From: Chloroflexaceae bacterium
GTDB taxonomy: Bacteria > Chloroflexota > Chloroflexia > Chloroflexales > Chloroflexaceae
NCBI GenBank assembly: GCA_025057155.1
Contig: JANWYD010000014.1
Location: 1 to 64,000 of the forward strand
DNA length: 64,000 nt
Direction: 5' to 3'
The position numbers were made by a program, and so were the translations under genes. Of the stretch, positions 19,476 through 28,028 are shown piece after piece; position 1 is the stretch's first letter; the number at the start of each line of letters is the position of its first letter. The notes beneath the pieces are model-generated. The model had not been told where the DNA came from. It was given only the letters and a program-made list of their open reading frames with translations, and made no database searches.

Positions 19476-21167
19476 TCAAGGGCGGATCGGTTTTCCCGTG
19501 CACCAGCGGGCGATGGCCGCGTGCCAGTCGCGCTCGATGGCGGTCAGAGGCGCTCCAGCCAGGCGCGGCCAGTCGCGGAGGCGGTAGCTGCTCTCGCGGT
19601 AGGCCCGATAGATGCGCCGCAGGGCCGCGGGCCGTTCGGTGAACAGGTAGTAGCTGAGGGCCCAGGCGGCATCGTAGTCGAACTCACCGTAGCGGTCGTA
19701 CCCCTCGCGACGCGCCAGCAGTTCCGCGAGGGCCGGGAGCGCCGCTCGCGCGCACAGGCGCTGGAGTTGCGCCCGTCGCGGCGCCGGTCCAGCGGGACCG
19801 CTTCCGGCGAGCAACTCGGCCAGCCCTTCGTCGGCCCAGCCCCCAGGTTCGCGGTGGTAGCCCGGCGTGTGCCAGTTGCCGGGGAAGAGGTATGCTCCTG
19901 CCAGGTGGTGGCTCAGTTCGTGCCGCAGGGTCTCCTCCAGGCTGTTGGCGCTCTGCTCGGGCGTGCGGGCGTAGGTGTACAGCGTGGCAGTGGTCTCGTC
20001 ATACACGCCGTCCACCTCTGCGCTGAAAGCGGTGAAGGCACGCAGATAGTCGCGGTAAATGCCCTGGCGGGAGAAGATCAGCACTGTGAGGGTTGCAGCG
20101 TCCTCACCGGGGATCGGCTCATCCAGCTCAGGCCCGACGATGGCAAAGAAGCGCCGCCGCGTCTGTTCGATCTCGGCCAGGAGAGGCGCAAGGCGCTCGG
20201 CGGGCAAACCGGAGCGGATGGTCACATCGCCGCTAGAAAGACCCTGGGGCAGGGCCAGAGCCTCGTAGTCGGCGCGCAGACGGTGCAGATGGGCCGTTCC
20301 TCCGGCCAGGCGATCCCGCCCGCGGGCGATGGCGGCCAGGGCTGTCAGGCTGGTAGGGTGGCCCTCGTTTGTGCCGGGGCCGGCGGGCGGCGGGTCATCG
20401 GGGGCCAGGCCGGGGGGCGGCTCAGCGCTCCACGCTGCGGCCAGGGCTGCGCCGAGCGTCGCTCGCGCGTCCGGGTCAAGCTGCGCGTTCCGCAGGTGGG
20501 CCACAGCCGTCGCGGCGGCAGCGCGCACGCCGGGATCGTCGGAGCGCAGCCCGGCCAGGATGAAGCGCCGGTCGGCGTCGGCGAGCGGGCCCGGTCGAGC
20601 ATGGATCAGGCGGGCGCGCGCGCGGGCGGCCCGGTAGCGCAGAGTCGGCGCAAGCGCGGCGCTGGCGGCCAGCCGCTCCAGGGCCGGGGCGGCGCCGAAG
20701 TCTGGGTAAAGGAAGGTGTCGGCGATCCAGATCGCGTCCGCCAGCACCAGGGCATCGCGTTCGGCGGCAAGAATGTCGGCGAGGGTGGCGCGCAGGGCAG
20801 CGGCGCGAGCGCGCGTCACCAGTTCATAGGCGCGGCTGCCCGGTGGGGCCTCGGCGAAGCGCCCCAGCACTCGCAGGGCGTTGCGGCGCGCGCGGGCGTG
20901 GGAGCCATTCGCGGCCAGGTCAAGCAGCGCGTCGGTGAGGGCCGGGTCGGCGCGAGGGCGCAGGGCGACGGCGAGTTCTTCGGCGCAGGCATACCCGGCG
21001 CCGGGGAGGGCCTGCATCAGCGCTCCGGCGTCGGGGTAGGCCACCGCGGGACAGTTGGGGGTGCGGATAGGCGGCGCGCCTGGCGCAACCGCCAGGGGTA
21101 GGGCCGAGGCCGGGCTAGCCAGCAGCAACGTAAGGCAGATGAGAAGAACAAGGCGTTTTGTCGCCAT
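19476..21167 (-). CDS. Secreted HExxH metallopeptidase with helical-repeat N-domain
   Basis: A 563-residue protein with a signal peptide (MATKRLVLLICLTLLLASPASA), then an Ala/Arg-rich helical region with HEAT-like periodicity (about residues 60-260), and a C-terminal gluzincin-type peptidase domain. The zinc site is HELSH in LEETLRHELSHHLAG, and the third ligand is probably the Glu in GWADEGLAELLAG about 35 residues later. The layout resembles M1/M61-like or collagenase-related peptidase MA domains. The start at 21167 is set by the signal peptide; no strong ribosome site is seen. Product function in the envelope is unknown. Confidence 0.8.
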   Translation of the reverse strand: MATKRLVLLICLTLLLASPASALPLAVAPGAPPIRTPNCPAVAYPDAGALMQALPGAGYACAEELAVALRPRADPALTDALLDLAANGSHARARRNALRVLGRFAEAPPGSRAYELVTRARAAALRATLADILAAERDALVLADAIWIADTFLYPDFGAAPALERLAASAALAPTLRYRAARARARLIHARPGPLADADRRFILAGLRSDDPGVRAAAATAVAHLRNAQLDPDARATLGAALAAAWSAEPPPGLAPDDPPPAGPGTNEGHPTSLTALAAIARGRDRLAGGTAHLHRLRADYEALALPQGLSSGDVTIRSGLPAERLAPLLAEIEQTRRRFFAIVGPELDEPIPGEDAATLTVLIFSRQGIYRDYLRAFTAFSAEVDGVYDETTATLYTYARTPEQSANSLEETLRHELSHHLAGAYLFPGNWHTPGYHREPGGWADEGLAELLAGSGPAGPAPRRAQLQRLCARAALPALAELLARREGYDRYGEFDYDAAWALSYYLFTERPAALRRIYRAYRESSYRLRDWPRLAGAPLTAIERDWHAAIARWCTGKPIRP

Positions 21168-21266
21168 GTGAAAAAACGCCTGGCACGCCAGGGTCCTCGG
21201 AAAGGCGCGGCCCTCACAGGGGCGGAAATGTTGCGGCGCCCATTCCACGCAACCGGAAGGTGGCAT

Positions 21267-21300
21267 ATCGTAGCGCAACCTTGCAAGGTTGCGCTACGAT
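21267..21300. terminator. 34-bp perfect palindrome between two protease genes
   Basis: A 16-bp arm (ATCGTAGCGCAACCTT) and its exact complement meet at a central GC, so the whole 34 bp is self-complementary. It overlaps the TAG stop of the retropepsin-like gene. It probably acts as a terminator hairpin; the absence of a loop also allows a cruciform. Confidence 0.55.
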
Positions 21301-22229
21301 GACCTGACCAGACCCTGACGCTGCCACACGAACACCCCCGCCTGCCCGATACGGCCCGGCTCCAGCACGCAGAGGGCGCGGCGGTAGTCAAGGGCAACCC
21401 GGTTGAAGCGCGCAAGGACACCGTTGCCCAGATTGGCGCGCCCGGCGCGACCCAGGTCGCCGTGACCGCCCTCGGGGGCATCGAGGGCTACGTCACGCAC
21501 CTCAAATGGCCCGATGCGCAGCCCGGCGGCCATGCCACGGCGCACGGCGCAACCGCTGGCGAAGCTGTGGCCCTCGCCGCTGGCGCTGTCGTGGCTTAAC
21601 CCCGCGAGGTCGGCAAGATCGGCGCTTAGCGTGAGCGCGCCATTGGAGCCGGTGTCAATCGTCAGCAGGGGCAGCTCCAGGCAATGCCGGAGTGCGGCCG
21701 GGTCGCCTGCGGGGGCCAGCAGGCTGGCGTTGGCCAGGGCCGGAAAATGGTCGAAGAAATGCAACGGCAGGACAGCGCCCGTCTCACCAGGGTCGGGCGG
21801 CGCCAGATCGGGATGGTACAGGCGCAGGCGCCGTTCTGCATAGAGAATGTCGAGAGACAGGTTGCTGAGCACGTTATAGCCCAGCACCACGTCCACCTCA
21901 AAGGGAGCATGGCGCAGATCCACCGCCAGCGCGTAAAGATCGCGCAGGCACAACTCCCCCAGCCGCAACCAGGGCAGCACCGTTTCGGTGAACGGCACGC
22001 CATCGCTGGTGGCGTCGGAGCCGAGAGCAAAATCGCCGATGCGCAGGCCGAGACGCCGGGCCAGCCCCAGGTCAATTGCCGAGGGGTCAGTACCGGTATC
22101 AATCAGCACCGTAAGCGGGCGACCGCCCGGCCCCGCCGCGCTGCAACGCAGCACCTGCGGGCTGAAGCGCAGGGGTATGTCGGCGACGCCGCTTGGAGGA
22201 AAGTCGAGCCTGGTCCGATCATCAAGCAT
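21294..22229 (-). CDS. Retropepsin-like aspartyl protease with two DTG motifs
   Basis: A 311-residue protein with two aspartyl-protease signatures: VLIDTGTDPSAI near residue 43 and LLTIDTGSNGALTL near residue 190. Each is followed by a hydrophobic-hydrophobic-Gly pattern (VVLGYNVLSN and NLGNGVLARFN). Two copies in one chain suggest a pepsin-like single-chain dimer made of two retropepsin lobes, whereas bacterial retropepsins usually have one copy and dimerise. There is no signal peptide. The ATG at 22229 (MLDDRTRLD) lacks a clear Shine-Dalgarno. A 34-bp palindrome closes the gene. Confidence 0.8.
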   Translation of the reverse strand: MLDDRTRLDFPPSGVADIPLRFSPQVLRCSAAGPGGRPLTVLIDTGTDPSAIDLGLARRLGLRIGDFALGSDATSDGVPFTETVLPWLRLGELCLRDLYALAVDLRHAPFEVDVVLGYNVLSNLSLDILYAERRLRLYHPDLAPPDPGETGAVLPLHFFDHFPALANASLLAPAGDPAALRHCLELPLLTIDTGSNGALTLSADLADLAGLSHDSASGEGHSFASGCAVRRGMAAGLRIGPFEVRDVALDAPEGGHGDLGRAGRANLGNGVLARFNRVALDYRRALCVLEPGRIGQAGVFVWQRQGLVRSS

Positions 22230-22371
22230 GCCGACATGATACCACGGGTGCGGAAGGTGTATGCTTGCTTCCGCGGGGGCGGGGGAGACCGCGTTTCCCT
22301 GCGCTCCGCGTCCAGTAGGAGGCCGCCTGGTCCTCACCATCCCCCTCCTCGCTGCGCTCGGCGCCCCCTTT

Positions 22372-22541
22372 CTCAGGTATAGGGTTTTCCAGCACATCCT
22401 CGCGTCGCATGGGCCATCCGGGGCATTGGGACGCCCAGCTTCCCCCTCTCCCGCTCAGGGAGAGGGGGGCAGGGGGGTGAGGATCGCAAGCGCAGCGGAA
22501 TGCCGAAAACCTCTTCTCGCTCGAAAAACCCTACACCTGAG
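22372..22541. repeat. Family A terminal-inverted-repeat element, copy 1
   Basis: A 170-bp element bounded by inverted repeats close to CTCAGGTGTAGGGTTTTTC. The interior carries ggggcattgggacgcccagc, a CTCTCCC...GGGAGAG stem, and gcaagcgca...ggaatgccgaaaac. It is flanked by family E sequence on both sides. It has no reading frame, and its terminal repeats give it a MITE-like form. Confidence 0.8.
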
Positions 22542-22584
22542 AAGAGCCGGGGAGAGGGTGAGGACCACTATCCGCCCATCTGGT

Positions 22585-22612
22585 TTGACATGCCCCCTGC
22601 CTGAGGTATAAT
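22585..22612 (+). promoter_or_regulatory. Consensus sigma-70 promoter of tatA
   Basis: A perfect TTGACA (22585), 16 bp, and a perfect TATAAT (22607). Transcription would start near 22619, about 65 bases before the tatA ATG. Confidence 0.88.
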
Positions 22613-22684
22613 GAAGCCATATCAACGGCGTTTTGATCCGCGTCCCCCCACGCGCTGCGCGGCGAGATGGAAGGAGACAGGCGT

Positions 22685-22876
22685 ATGTTTGGCCTCGGCT
22701 GGGGTGAGTTGCTGATCATTTTGATAATCGTGATTGCCATTTTCGGCGCCGGGCGCCTGGCTGGCATCGGCGGCGCTCTGGGCAGCAGCATCCGCGAGTT
22801 CAAGAAGGCGGTCAAGGAGGATGATACGCCTGCGGTCAAGACTGAGCCGAAGGCTGAAGACGGGACCAAGGCGTAG
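22685..22876 (+). CDS. tatA: Sec-independent translocase subunit TatA
   Basis: A 63-residue protein with the standard TatA layout: a short N-terminal helix ([21 protein letters not shown]) with the FG hinge, an amphipathic helix ([21 protein letters not shown]) and a charged tail. TatA forms the pore of the twin-arginine translocase, which exports folded proteins. The ATG at 22685 follows AAGGAG at 8 bases; an in-frame ATG at 22667 lies too far from any ribosome site. It is monocistronic, with a perfect promoter and a clear terminator. PhoX at 33276 carries a Tat signal and is a likely client. Confidence 0.93.
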   Translation: MFGLGWGELLIILIIVIAIFGAGRLAGIGGALGSSIREFKKAVKEDDTPAVKTEPKAEDGTKA

Positions 22877-23014
22877 GCGGCGCGTCGGAATGCGAGCCTT
22901 CCAGCGCGAGCAGGCCGCCTTAAGGTGGCCCATTCGTATTATTCCTCATCCCAGACGCTCAGGAGAGCTGTAGGGCGCCTGTCTTGCCGCAGGTTGAAGC
23001 GCGCCGTGAAGGTC

Positions 23015-23043
23015 AGGGGCGGAAAATCTTCCGCCCCTCTTTT
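23015..23043 (+). terminator. Intrinsic terminator of tatA
   Basis: AGGGGCGGAA, loop AATC, TTCCGCCCCT, then CTTTTG: a classical stem followed by a short T-run, about 140 bases past the tatA stop. Confidence 0.85.
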
Positions 23044-23235
23044 GCGTAGCCGGGCGTCCAGGGGCGGCGCGGTGTTTCTCCAGGGTATGAGCAACCCTAA
23101 GTTATTGTTTTCAAGCATTGCTCAGAAAGCTTGACGCAACGACGCGAAGGCGCAACGTGTTCGTGGCAGTAATGCCGGGCCTTTGCGCCATCGCGTCCCG
23201 GCAGTCACGAGGGATCAGGTCTCAGTTCAAGGTAT

Positions 23236-24567
23236 GTGAGTGATGCTGTAGTTGGTATGGCTGAAGATTACTACGACCGGGCGACAATTGTGGTGCGTTC
23301 AGGGGCCGGCGGGAATGGCGCCGCCACCTTCCGCCGCGAGAAGTACGTGCCCCGCGGCGGCCCCAACGGCGGCGATGGCGGGCGCGGCGGCCATGTCTAC
23401 CTGGTGGCCGATCCGAACCTCAACACCCTGCTCCACTTCCGCTACGAGCGCAAATTTGTCGCCGAAGACGGCGGTCACGGGCAAAAGAACAACATGCACG
23501 GGCGTCAGGGCAAGGATCTGGTGATCCGCGTGCCCCCCGGCACGATCGTGCGCACGACCATCGACGGGGTGACCTGCGAAGTTGACCTGGCGCGCCCCGG
23601 GCAGCGCCTGCTCGCTGCCCGCGGGGGCAAGGGCGGGCTGGGCAATGTCCACTTCGCCACCCCGACGCGCCAGGCCCCGCGCATCGCCGAGCTGGGCGAG
23701 CCGGGTCAGGAACTGGAGCTGCAGCTCGAGTTGAAGCTGCTTGCCGATGTGGGCCTGGTCGGTTTTCCCAACGCCGGCAAGTCAACCCTGCTCTCGGTGA
23801 TCAGCGCCGCGCGCCCGAAGATTGCCGACTACCCCTTCACCACCTTGCAGCCCAATCTGGGCATCGTCGAGGTCAGCGTCCGGGATCGCTTTGTCGTCGC
23901 CGACATTCCCGGACTGATCGAGGGCGCTCATGCTGGCGTCGGGCTGGGCCACGATTTTTTGCGCCACATCGAACGCACCCGCGTGCTGATCCATATCATT
24001 GACGCGGCCGGGGTTGATTTCCGCGACCCGGTGGCCGATTACCACGCTATCAATGCCGAACTGCGCCTGTACCAGCCGGCGCTGGCGGAGCGCCCCCAGA
24101 TCGTAGCGCTGAACAAGATGGACCTGCCCGCGGCCCGCGAGAACCTGCCGCGTCTGCGCGCCGAACTCCCTGTCGCGCCCGAGAACCTGTTCCCTATTGC
24201 CGCCGCCACCGGCGAAGGGGTTGACGCGCTGATGCGTCGGGTCGCCGACGTGCTGCGCACCCTCCCCGCGCCGGCCCGCGAACCGGTTGATCCCAAAGAG
24301 CCGCCACTGACCTGGCCCGTTCCGCCGGTGGACGAGAACGCCTTTACTATCTCTCGCGAAGGCAAGGGCTGGCGCGTGCGCGGCGTCCGCATCGAGCGCT
24401 TGATCAAGATGACCAACTTCGCCCAGCCCGAGGCGCTTGACCGCGTGCAGCGCGTGCTCGAAGCCAGCGGCATCAGCCAGGCCCTGATCGAGGCGGGCCT
24501 GAAGGAGGGTGATACGGTCTACATCGCCGACGCCGAGCTGGAGTGGGATAGCCTGCGGTTTGAGTGA
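23236..24567 (+). CDS. obg: GTPase Obg/CgtA
   Basis: A 443-residue ribosome-associated GTPase needed for late 50S assembly and stress control. The glycine-rich Obg fold (about residues 8-165: [20 protein letters not shown]), the G domain ([35 protein letters not shown]) and a C-terminal OCT domain ([19 protein letters not shown]...) are all present and of normal length. The GTG at 23236 is used here, weakly supported by AAGG; the in-frame ATG at 23257 (MAEDYYDRA) has no ribosome site but keeps the whole Obg fold, so either may be right. Followed by repeats. Confidence 0.93.
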   Translation: MSDAVVGMAEDYYDRATIVVRSGAGGNGAATFRREKYVPRGGPNGGDGGRGGHVYLVADPNLNTLLHFRYERKFVAEDGGHGQKNNMHGRQGKDLVIRVPPGTIVRTTIDGVTCEVDLARPGQRLLAARGGKGGLGNVHFATPTRQAPRIAELGEPGQELELQLELKLLADVGLVGFPNAGKSTLLSVISAARPKIADYPFTTLQPNLGIVEVSVRDRFVVADIPGLIEGAHAGVGLGHDFLRHIERTRVLIHIIDAAGVDFRDPVADYHAINAELRLYQPALAERPQIVALNKMDLPAARENLPRLRAELPVAPENLFPIAAATGEGVDALMRRVADVLRTLPAPAREPVDPKEPPLTWPVPPVDENAFTISREGKGWRVRGVRIERLIKMTNFAQPEALDRVQRVLEASGISQALIEAGLKEGDTVYIADAELEWDSLRFE

Positions 24568-24576
24568 TTGGTCCCT

Positions 24577-24733
24577 TACTCTGTGAACTGAGTTTTTCGG
24601 TACCTCCGCCCCCTCCCCAACCCTCCCCCTCCCCAACCCTCCCCCGCGGGGGGAGGGAGTCTGACTCCTCCCCCAACGGGGGGAGGCTGGGAGGGGGTGC
24701 GGAAATGCAAGGAAACTTCGTTCACGGACTACT
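24577..24733. repeat. Family B palindromic repeat, copy 3
   Basis: A ~157-bp copy starting 10 bases past the obg stop, with the left end ACTCTGTGAACTGAGTTTTT and the right end GAAACTTCGTTCACGGACTA. The core includes a tandem duplication of CCCCTCCCCAACCCTC, which makes this copy the longest. It probably contributes an RNA hairpin 3' of obg. Confidence 0.75.
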
Positions 24734-24824
24734 TCGTATGGTGGGAGGTTCTAAGAGGTCTTCGCCCTTCCGTCCGGCAGGGGTAAGGGGAAACCCGGTT
24801 TCCCCTCAATCCTCCAATACGCTC

Positions 24825-24930
24825 TATAGCGTTTCTCGAAACGGTTGACCCGTAACGATGGCGGCGCAGGCGCAGCGAGCTACACCGCTCAGTGTCCTCA
24901 GTGGATCAAGCATTTCGGTCGGTGCTCTAA
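24825..24930. repeat. 106-bp dispersed repeat, copy 1
   Basis: It matches 52141-52246 at 101 of 106 positions with no gaps. Both copies sit in the same orientation just upstream of a plus-strand gene. No terminal inverted repeats; it is not part of the palindromic families. Confidence 0.85.
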
Positions 24931-24950
24931 AACCCTTAACAGCCCGGCAA

Positions 24951-24978
24951 TTGACATATCACCGGCGGCTGCTATAAT
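24951..24978 (+). promoter_or_regulatory. Consensus sigma-70 promoter for the HerA-like gene
   Basis: A perfect TTGACA (24951), 16 bp, and a perfect TATAAT (24973). The start point would be about 24985, leaving a 34-base leader to the ATG at 25019. Confidence 0.9.
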
Positions 24979-25018
24979 CAGAACGGGTGTTTAGCATTTT
25001 TGTGCCGCACAGACGTTC

Positions 25019-26737
25019 ATGCAGCCAATTGCGATCATCGGTTCGCCGAACAGCACCACCACCTTCACCGTGGACATCCTCGAAACCGCCCGCGACCGGG
25101 CGCTGGATCACGCCTGGGTGACCTTTGAGGTGGTGGAACGCTTCAATGGCCGGGCCTATCGCAAGCGGGCCCTCTGCCAGCTTGGCGGCATTGTTACCCG
25201 TAACCGCTGGCATGAAGACCCGATCATCCGCGCGGTGATCAAGCATCAGGGCGCCCTGCCAGCCCTCTCCGGCGAGAGCGACCTGACCAGCGCCCAGTTG
25301 ACGGCCCTGGGAGTATTCTTGCTTGAGGACGACGGGCGGGTGCGGCGCCGCACGACCCTCTCCACCCCGCCGCCCAGCGGCACTCCCGTGTATCCGGCCA
25401 CCGCCGAGGTCCTCCAGGCCCTGGTGGATACCGAGCCGGGCATCTTCTATGCCGGCGCTTCCCCCGGCGACGGCCTGCCCGTGCCGCTGACCCTGCGCCA
25501 TTTTGGGCCGACCGAGGCGGGCGGCTTCGGCGAAGCGGTCATGATAGGCATCTTCGGCCAGACCCGCAGCGGCAAGTCCATTTTCGCCGCGCAACTGCTC
25601 GCCGGGTTTGCCAGCAATCCGCAGATGGGCCTGCTGGTGCTCGACCCGCAGGGCGAGTTCGGGCGCGACCGCTTCGCTGCCGGCGACCACCGGGTGGATT
25701 TTAGCATCAGGCGTTTGCTGGGCAGCCTGCGTGTCAGCCGCGCCGTCAACGTCGTCAGCACCGACGAGGTGGCCCTCGAAGGCCCCGAGGCCTTCACCGA
25801 GACGTTGCGGCGGGCCGGGTTCTTCGAGAGTCTGGGCTTCAAAGGGGCCGGCAAGGAACGCGAGGCCAGCGAGCGGCTCGCCAACCTGATCGCTGAGTTG
25901 ACCGACGCCGAGGGCCGGCGCCGGCCCGTGCGCGATCTGCGCGGAGCCGATCTGCCCCTGCTGGTGCGGGACCTGGCCCGCTTCGCCGATGTGATCTACG
26001 CCAGTCGCCCTGGCACGACGCCCGGCGAGGGCCAGCGCGCCCAGGACGTGCTGGCGCGCTTCCAGCTCGACGAGGCCCGGCTCAAGCGCATCTGGGCCAA
26101 TGCGCTGGCGGCCTTCCGCACCGACACGGGCCGCGTGCCCCTCTCGCAGCTCATCCAGCGCGTGCTCGCCGATCGCGAGGTCGTGGTGCTCTCCTTTGCC
26201 CAGGAAGGCGGACACGATGCCGTGCCCTACTTCCTGCTCAACGAGATTCTCACCCGCCTGCGCCAGGTGATCCACCGCAGCTTCAACCACGGGCAGCAGT
26301 CCAACGCGCTGGTGGTGCTCGACGAGGCGCACCTCTTTGCCGGGGAGCACGCCGCCGAAAGCAGCGACGGGGCCCGCACCCGCGCCTTGCTGGCCCAGAG
26401 CGTGCGCATGACCGGCAAGTACGGCGTGGGCTGGATGTTCATCACCCAGACCCTCCACGATTTCGATAAAATCATCCTGCGACAACTCCAGGTCAAGTGT
26501 TTTGGCCAGGGCTTCAAGCTGGGGGCTGATCGTGAATATGTGGAAACAGAACTGGGCAAGGAAGGTTTTGCGCGCTACTGTTCGTTGCCCGATCCAAAAC
26601 GCACCGGGCGCTATACGTTTATGATCACCGGCCCGATCGTGGCTCTGGGCAGCCTGGGCACGCCGCTGGTGCTGCAGGGCTTTCGCAGCGCCGATGACCT
26701 GATGCGCGCCAATCCGCATTGTTTTCAGCTACGCTGA
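25019..26737 (+). CDS. HerA/FtsK-type ATPase (DUF87-like)
   Basis: A 572-residue cytoplasmic ATPase. After a ~165-residue N-terminal beta-rich domain of the HAS-barrel type comes Walker A GQTRSGKS (residues 180-187), LLVLDPQGEFGRD, Walker B NALVVLDEAHLF (about 430) and a late Arg/Gln-rich motor segment (RMTGKYGVGWMFITQTLHDFDKII). HerA proteins are hexameric DNA translocases that usually partner NurA nuclease; no NurA is adjacent here, so this may be an orphan translocase or a defence-type HerA with a different partner. The start follows the promoter directly; no Shine-Dalgarno is evident before the ATG. Confidence 0.85.
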   Translation: MQPIAIIGSPNSTTTFTVDILETARDRALDHAWVTFEVVERFNGRAYRKRALCQLGGIVTRNRWHEDPIIRAVIKHQGALPALSGESDLTSAQLTALGVFLLEDDGRVRRRTTLSTPPPSGTPVYPATAEVLQALVDTEPGIFYAGASPGDGLPVPLTLRHFGPTEAGGFGEAVMIGIFGQTRSGKSIFAAQLLAGFASNPQMGLLVLDPQGEFGRDRFAAGDHRVDFSIRRLLGSLRVSRAVNVVSTDEVALEGPEAFTETLRRAGFFESLGFKGAGKEREASERLANLIAELTDAEGRRRPVRDLRGADLPLLVRDLARFADVIYASRPGTTPGEGQRAQDVLARFQLDEARLKRIWANALAAFRTDTGRVPLSQLIQRVLADREVVVLSFAQEGGHDAVPYFLLNEILTRLRQVIHRSFNHGQQSNALVVLDEAHLFAGEHAAESSDGARTRALLAQSVRMTGKYGVGWMFITQTLHDFDKIILRQLQVKCFGQGFKLGADREYVETELGKEGFARYCSLPDPKRTGRYTFMITGPIVALGSLGTPLVLQGFRSADDLMRANPHCFQLR

Positions 26738-26786
26738 GGTAAAAGCAGGCAGTTTGCGGTCCTCACCCGCCCCTCAGCCTGCTCTT

Positions 26787-26953
26787 CTCAGGTGCAGGGT
26801 TTTTCAAGCGTGAAGGGGTTTTTGGCATTCCACTGCGCTTACAATCCTAACCCCCCCTGCCCCTCCCCCGTGAGCGGGAGAGGAGGAGTCTGGCGTCCCA
26901 ATGCCCCGGATGGCGCATGCGACGCGAGGATGGGCCAAAAAACCCTTCACCTG
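26787..26953. repeat. Family A element, copy 2 (inverted)
   Basis: A 167-bp copy in the opposite orientation to the copy at 22372: it opens CTCAGGTGCAGGGTTTTTC and closes AACCCTTCACCTG. It is embedded in family E sequence that continues to about 27025. The whole gap 26738-27077 consists of this nested repeat pair and has no gene. Confidence 0.75.
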
Positions 26954-27077
26954 CCCTCTCTGCCACAGGTGGAGAGGGAGGGGGCGCCGAGCGCAGCGAG
27001 GCGGGGGAGGGTGAGGATCGGCGTCCCGTAATCGGGTTAAGCGTCGCCACAACCCGCATGACCCTGGCTGATCCGCA

Positions 27078-27914
27078 ATGTTAGGCAACGAGGCGATGAT
27101 GGACTATACGCTTGACGCCACGCGCGGCTATCTCACCCTGGGGGACATTCGGCTGAGTTATCTGGATTGGGGCGGGACCGGACCGCCGGTGGTTCTCTTG
27201 CATGGGATTACCAGCAGCGCCGCGACGTTCTGGCGGGTGGCCCCGGCACTGCGGGCTGTGGGCTACCGTGTGCTCGCCCTGGATATGCCCGGTCACGGCG
27301 AGAGCGATGTGAGCCAGGCCCACGATCTGGATACGATTGCCGGACTGGTTGGCGAGGCAATCATGCACCTTGAGTTGCGCGAGGTGCGGCTGATCGGCCA
27401 CTCCTGGGGCGGAGCCACAGCCCTGGTGCTGGCCAGCGGCGCCCACGCGGCGCGCGCCGCGCTGGCGCGCGTGGCGCTGGTGGACCCGGCGCTGGAGCTC
27501 ACGCCGGAGTGGGGTGCGGCCCGGCTGGCAGAGTTCCTGGCGGGAGTAGGGGCGCCGGCTGAGGTCGTGCGCCCGCAGGTGCGCGCGAATAATCCTGCCT
27601 GGGACGAAGGCGACGTGTACTGGAAGAGCATCGCTCTGGAGCAGTGCCGGCGCGCCCAGGTGGAGGGCTTCTTCCTGCCACGGGAGGGATGGCGCCTGGT
27701 GGAGCGGGTGGCATACGTCGAGGCGCCGTTGCTGGTGCTGGTGTGCGAACCCGCCTTTAGCGTGGTGTCAGCGCCGGTGCTGGAGGAACTGCAGACTCGC
27801 CTGCGCGACGGCAGAGGGCGAGTCATAGAGGTGCCGGGAACCAACCATAATATGTTTCGCGGCTCCGGCTATGCCGCGACAATGGCAACCCTCCTGGCCT
27901 GGTTGCATGCATGA
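27078..27914 (+). CDS. Alpha/beta hydrolase
   Basis: A 278-residue alpha/beta-fold hydrolase. The oxyanion motif is VVLLHGITSSAATFW, then DMPGHGESD, and the nucleophile elbow GHSWGG with Ser near residue 110. The acid lies in the VALVDPAL/LVLVCEPAFS region, and a late His (GTNHNMFRG) completes the triad. Substrate unknown (esterase, lipase or haloalkane-type). Starts at 27078 or at the ATG pair at 27096/27099, the latter preceded by GAGG; both keep the full fold. It stands alone between repeats and the recombinase. Confidence 0.85.
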   Translation: MLGNEAMMDYTLDATRGYLTLGDIRLSYLDWGGTGPPVVLLHGITSSAATFWRVAPALRAVGYRVLALDMPGHGESDVSQAHDLDTIAGLVGEAIMHLELREVRLIGHSWGGATALVLASGAHAARAALARVALVDPALELTPEWGAARLAEFLAGVGAPAEVVRPQVRANNPAWDEGDVYWKSIALEQCRRAQVEGFFLPREGWRLVERVAYVEAPLLVLVCEPAFSVVSAPVLEELQTRLRDGRGRVIEVPGTNHNMFRGSGYAATMATLLAWLHA

Positions 27915-28028
27915 AACAGGCGGTGCTGCCAGCGGGTTGGACGAGCGCGGTCCTATAGGGCCGTCAGCGGGTGCGCGGGCCGTGGCGTCAGGCAACCTGG
28001 CGTCCGGCCGGCACTCGCTCAGAACTCA

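Noticed and set aside
24959..26719. A 586-residue open frame on the minus strand opposite the HerA-like gene.
   Set aside because: It mirrors the full length of the HerA coding region; the plus strand has Walker motifs and a promoter. High GC produces long antisense frames.
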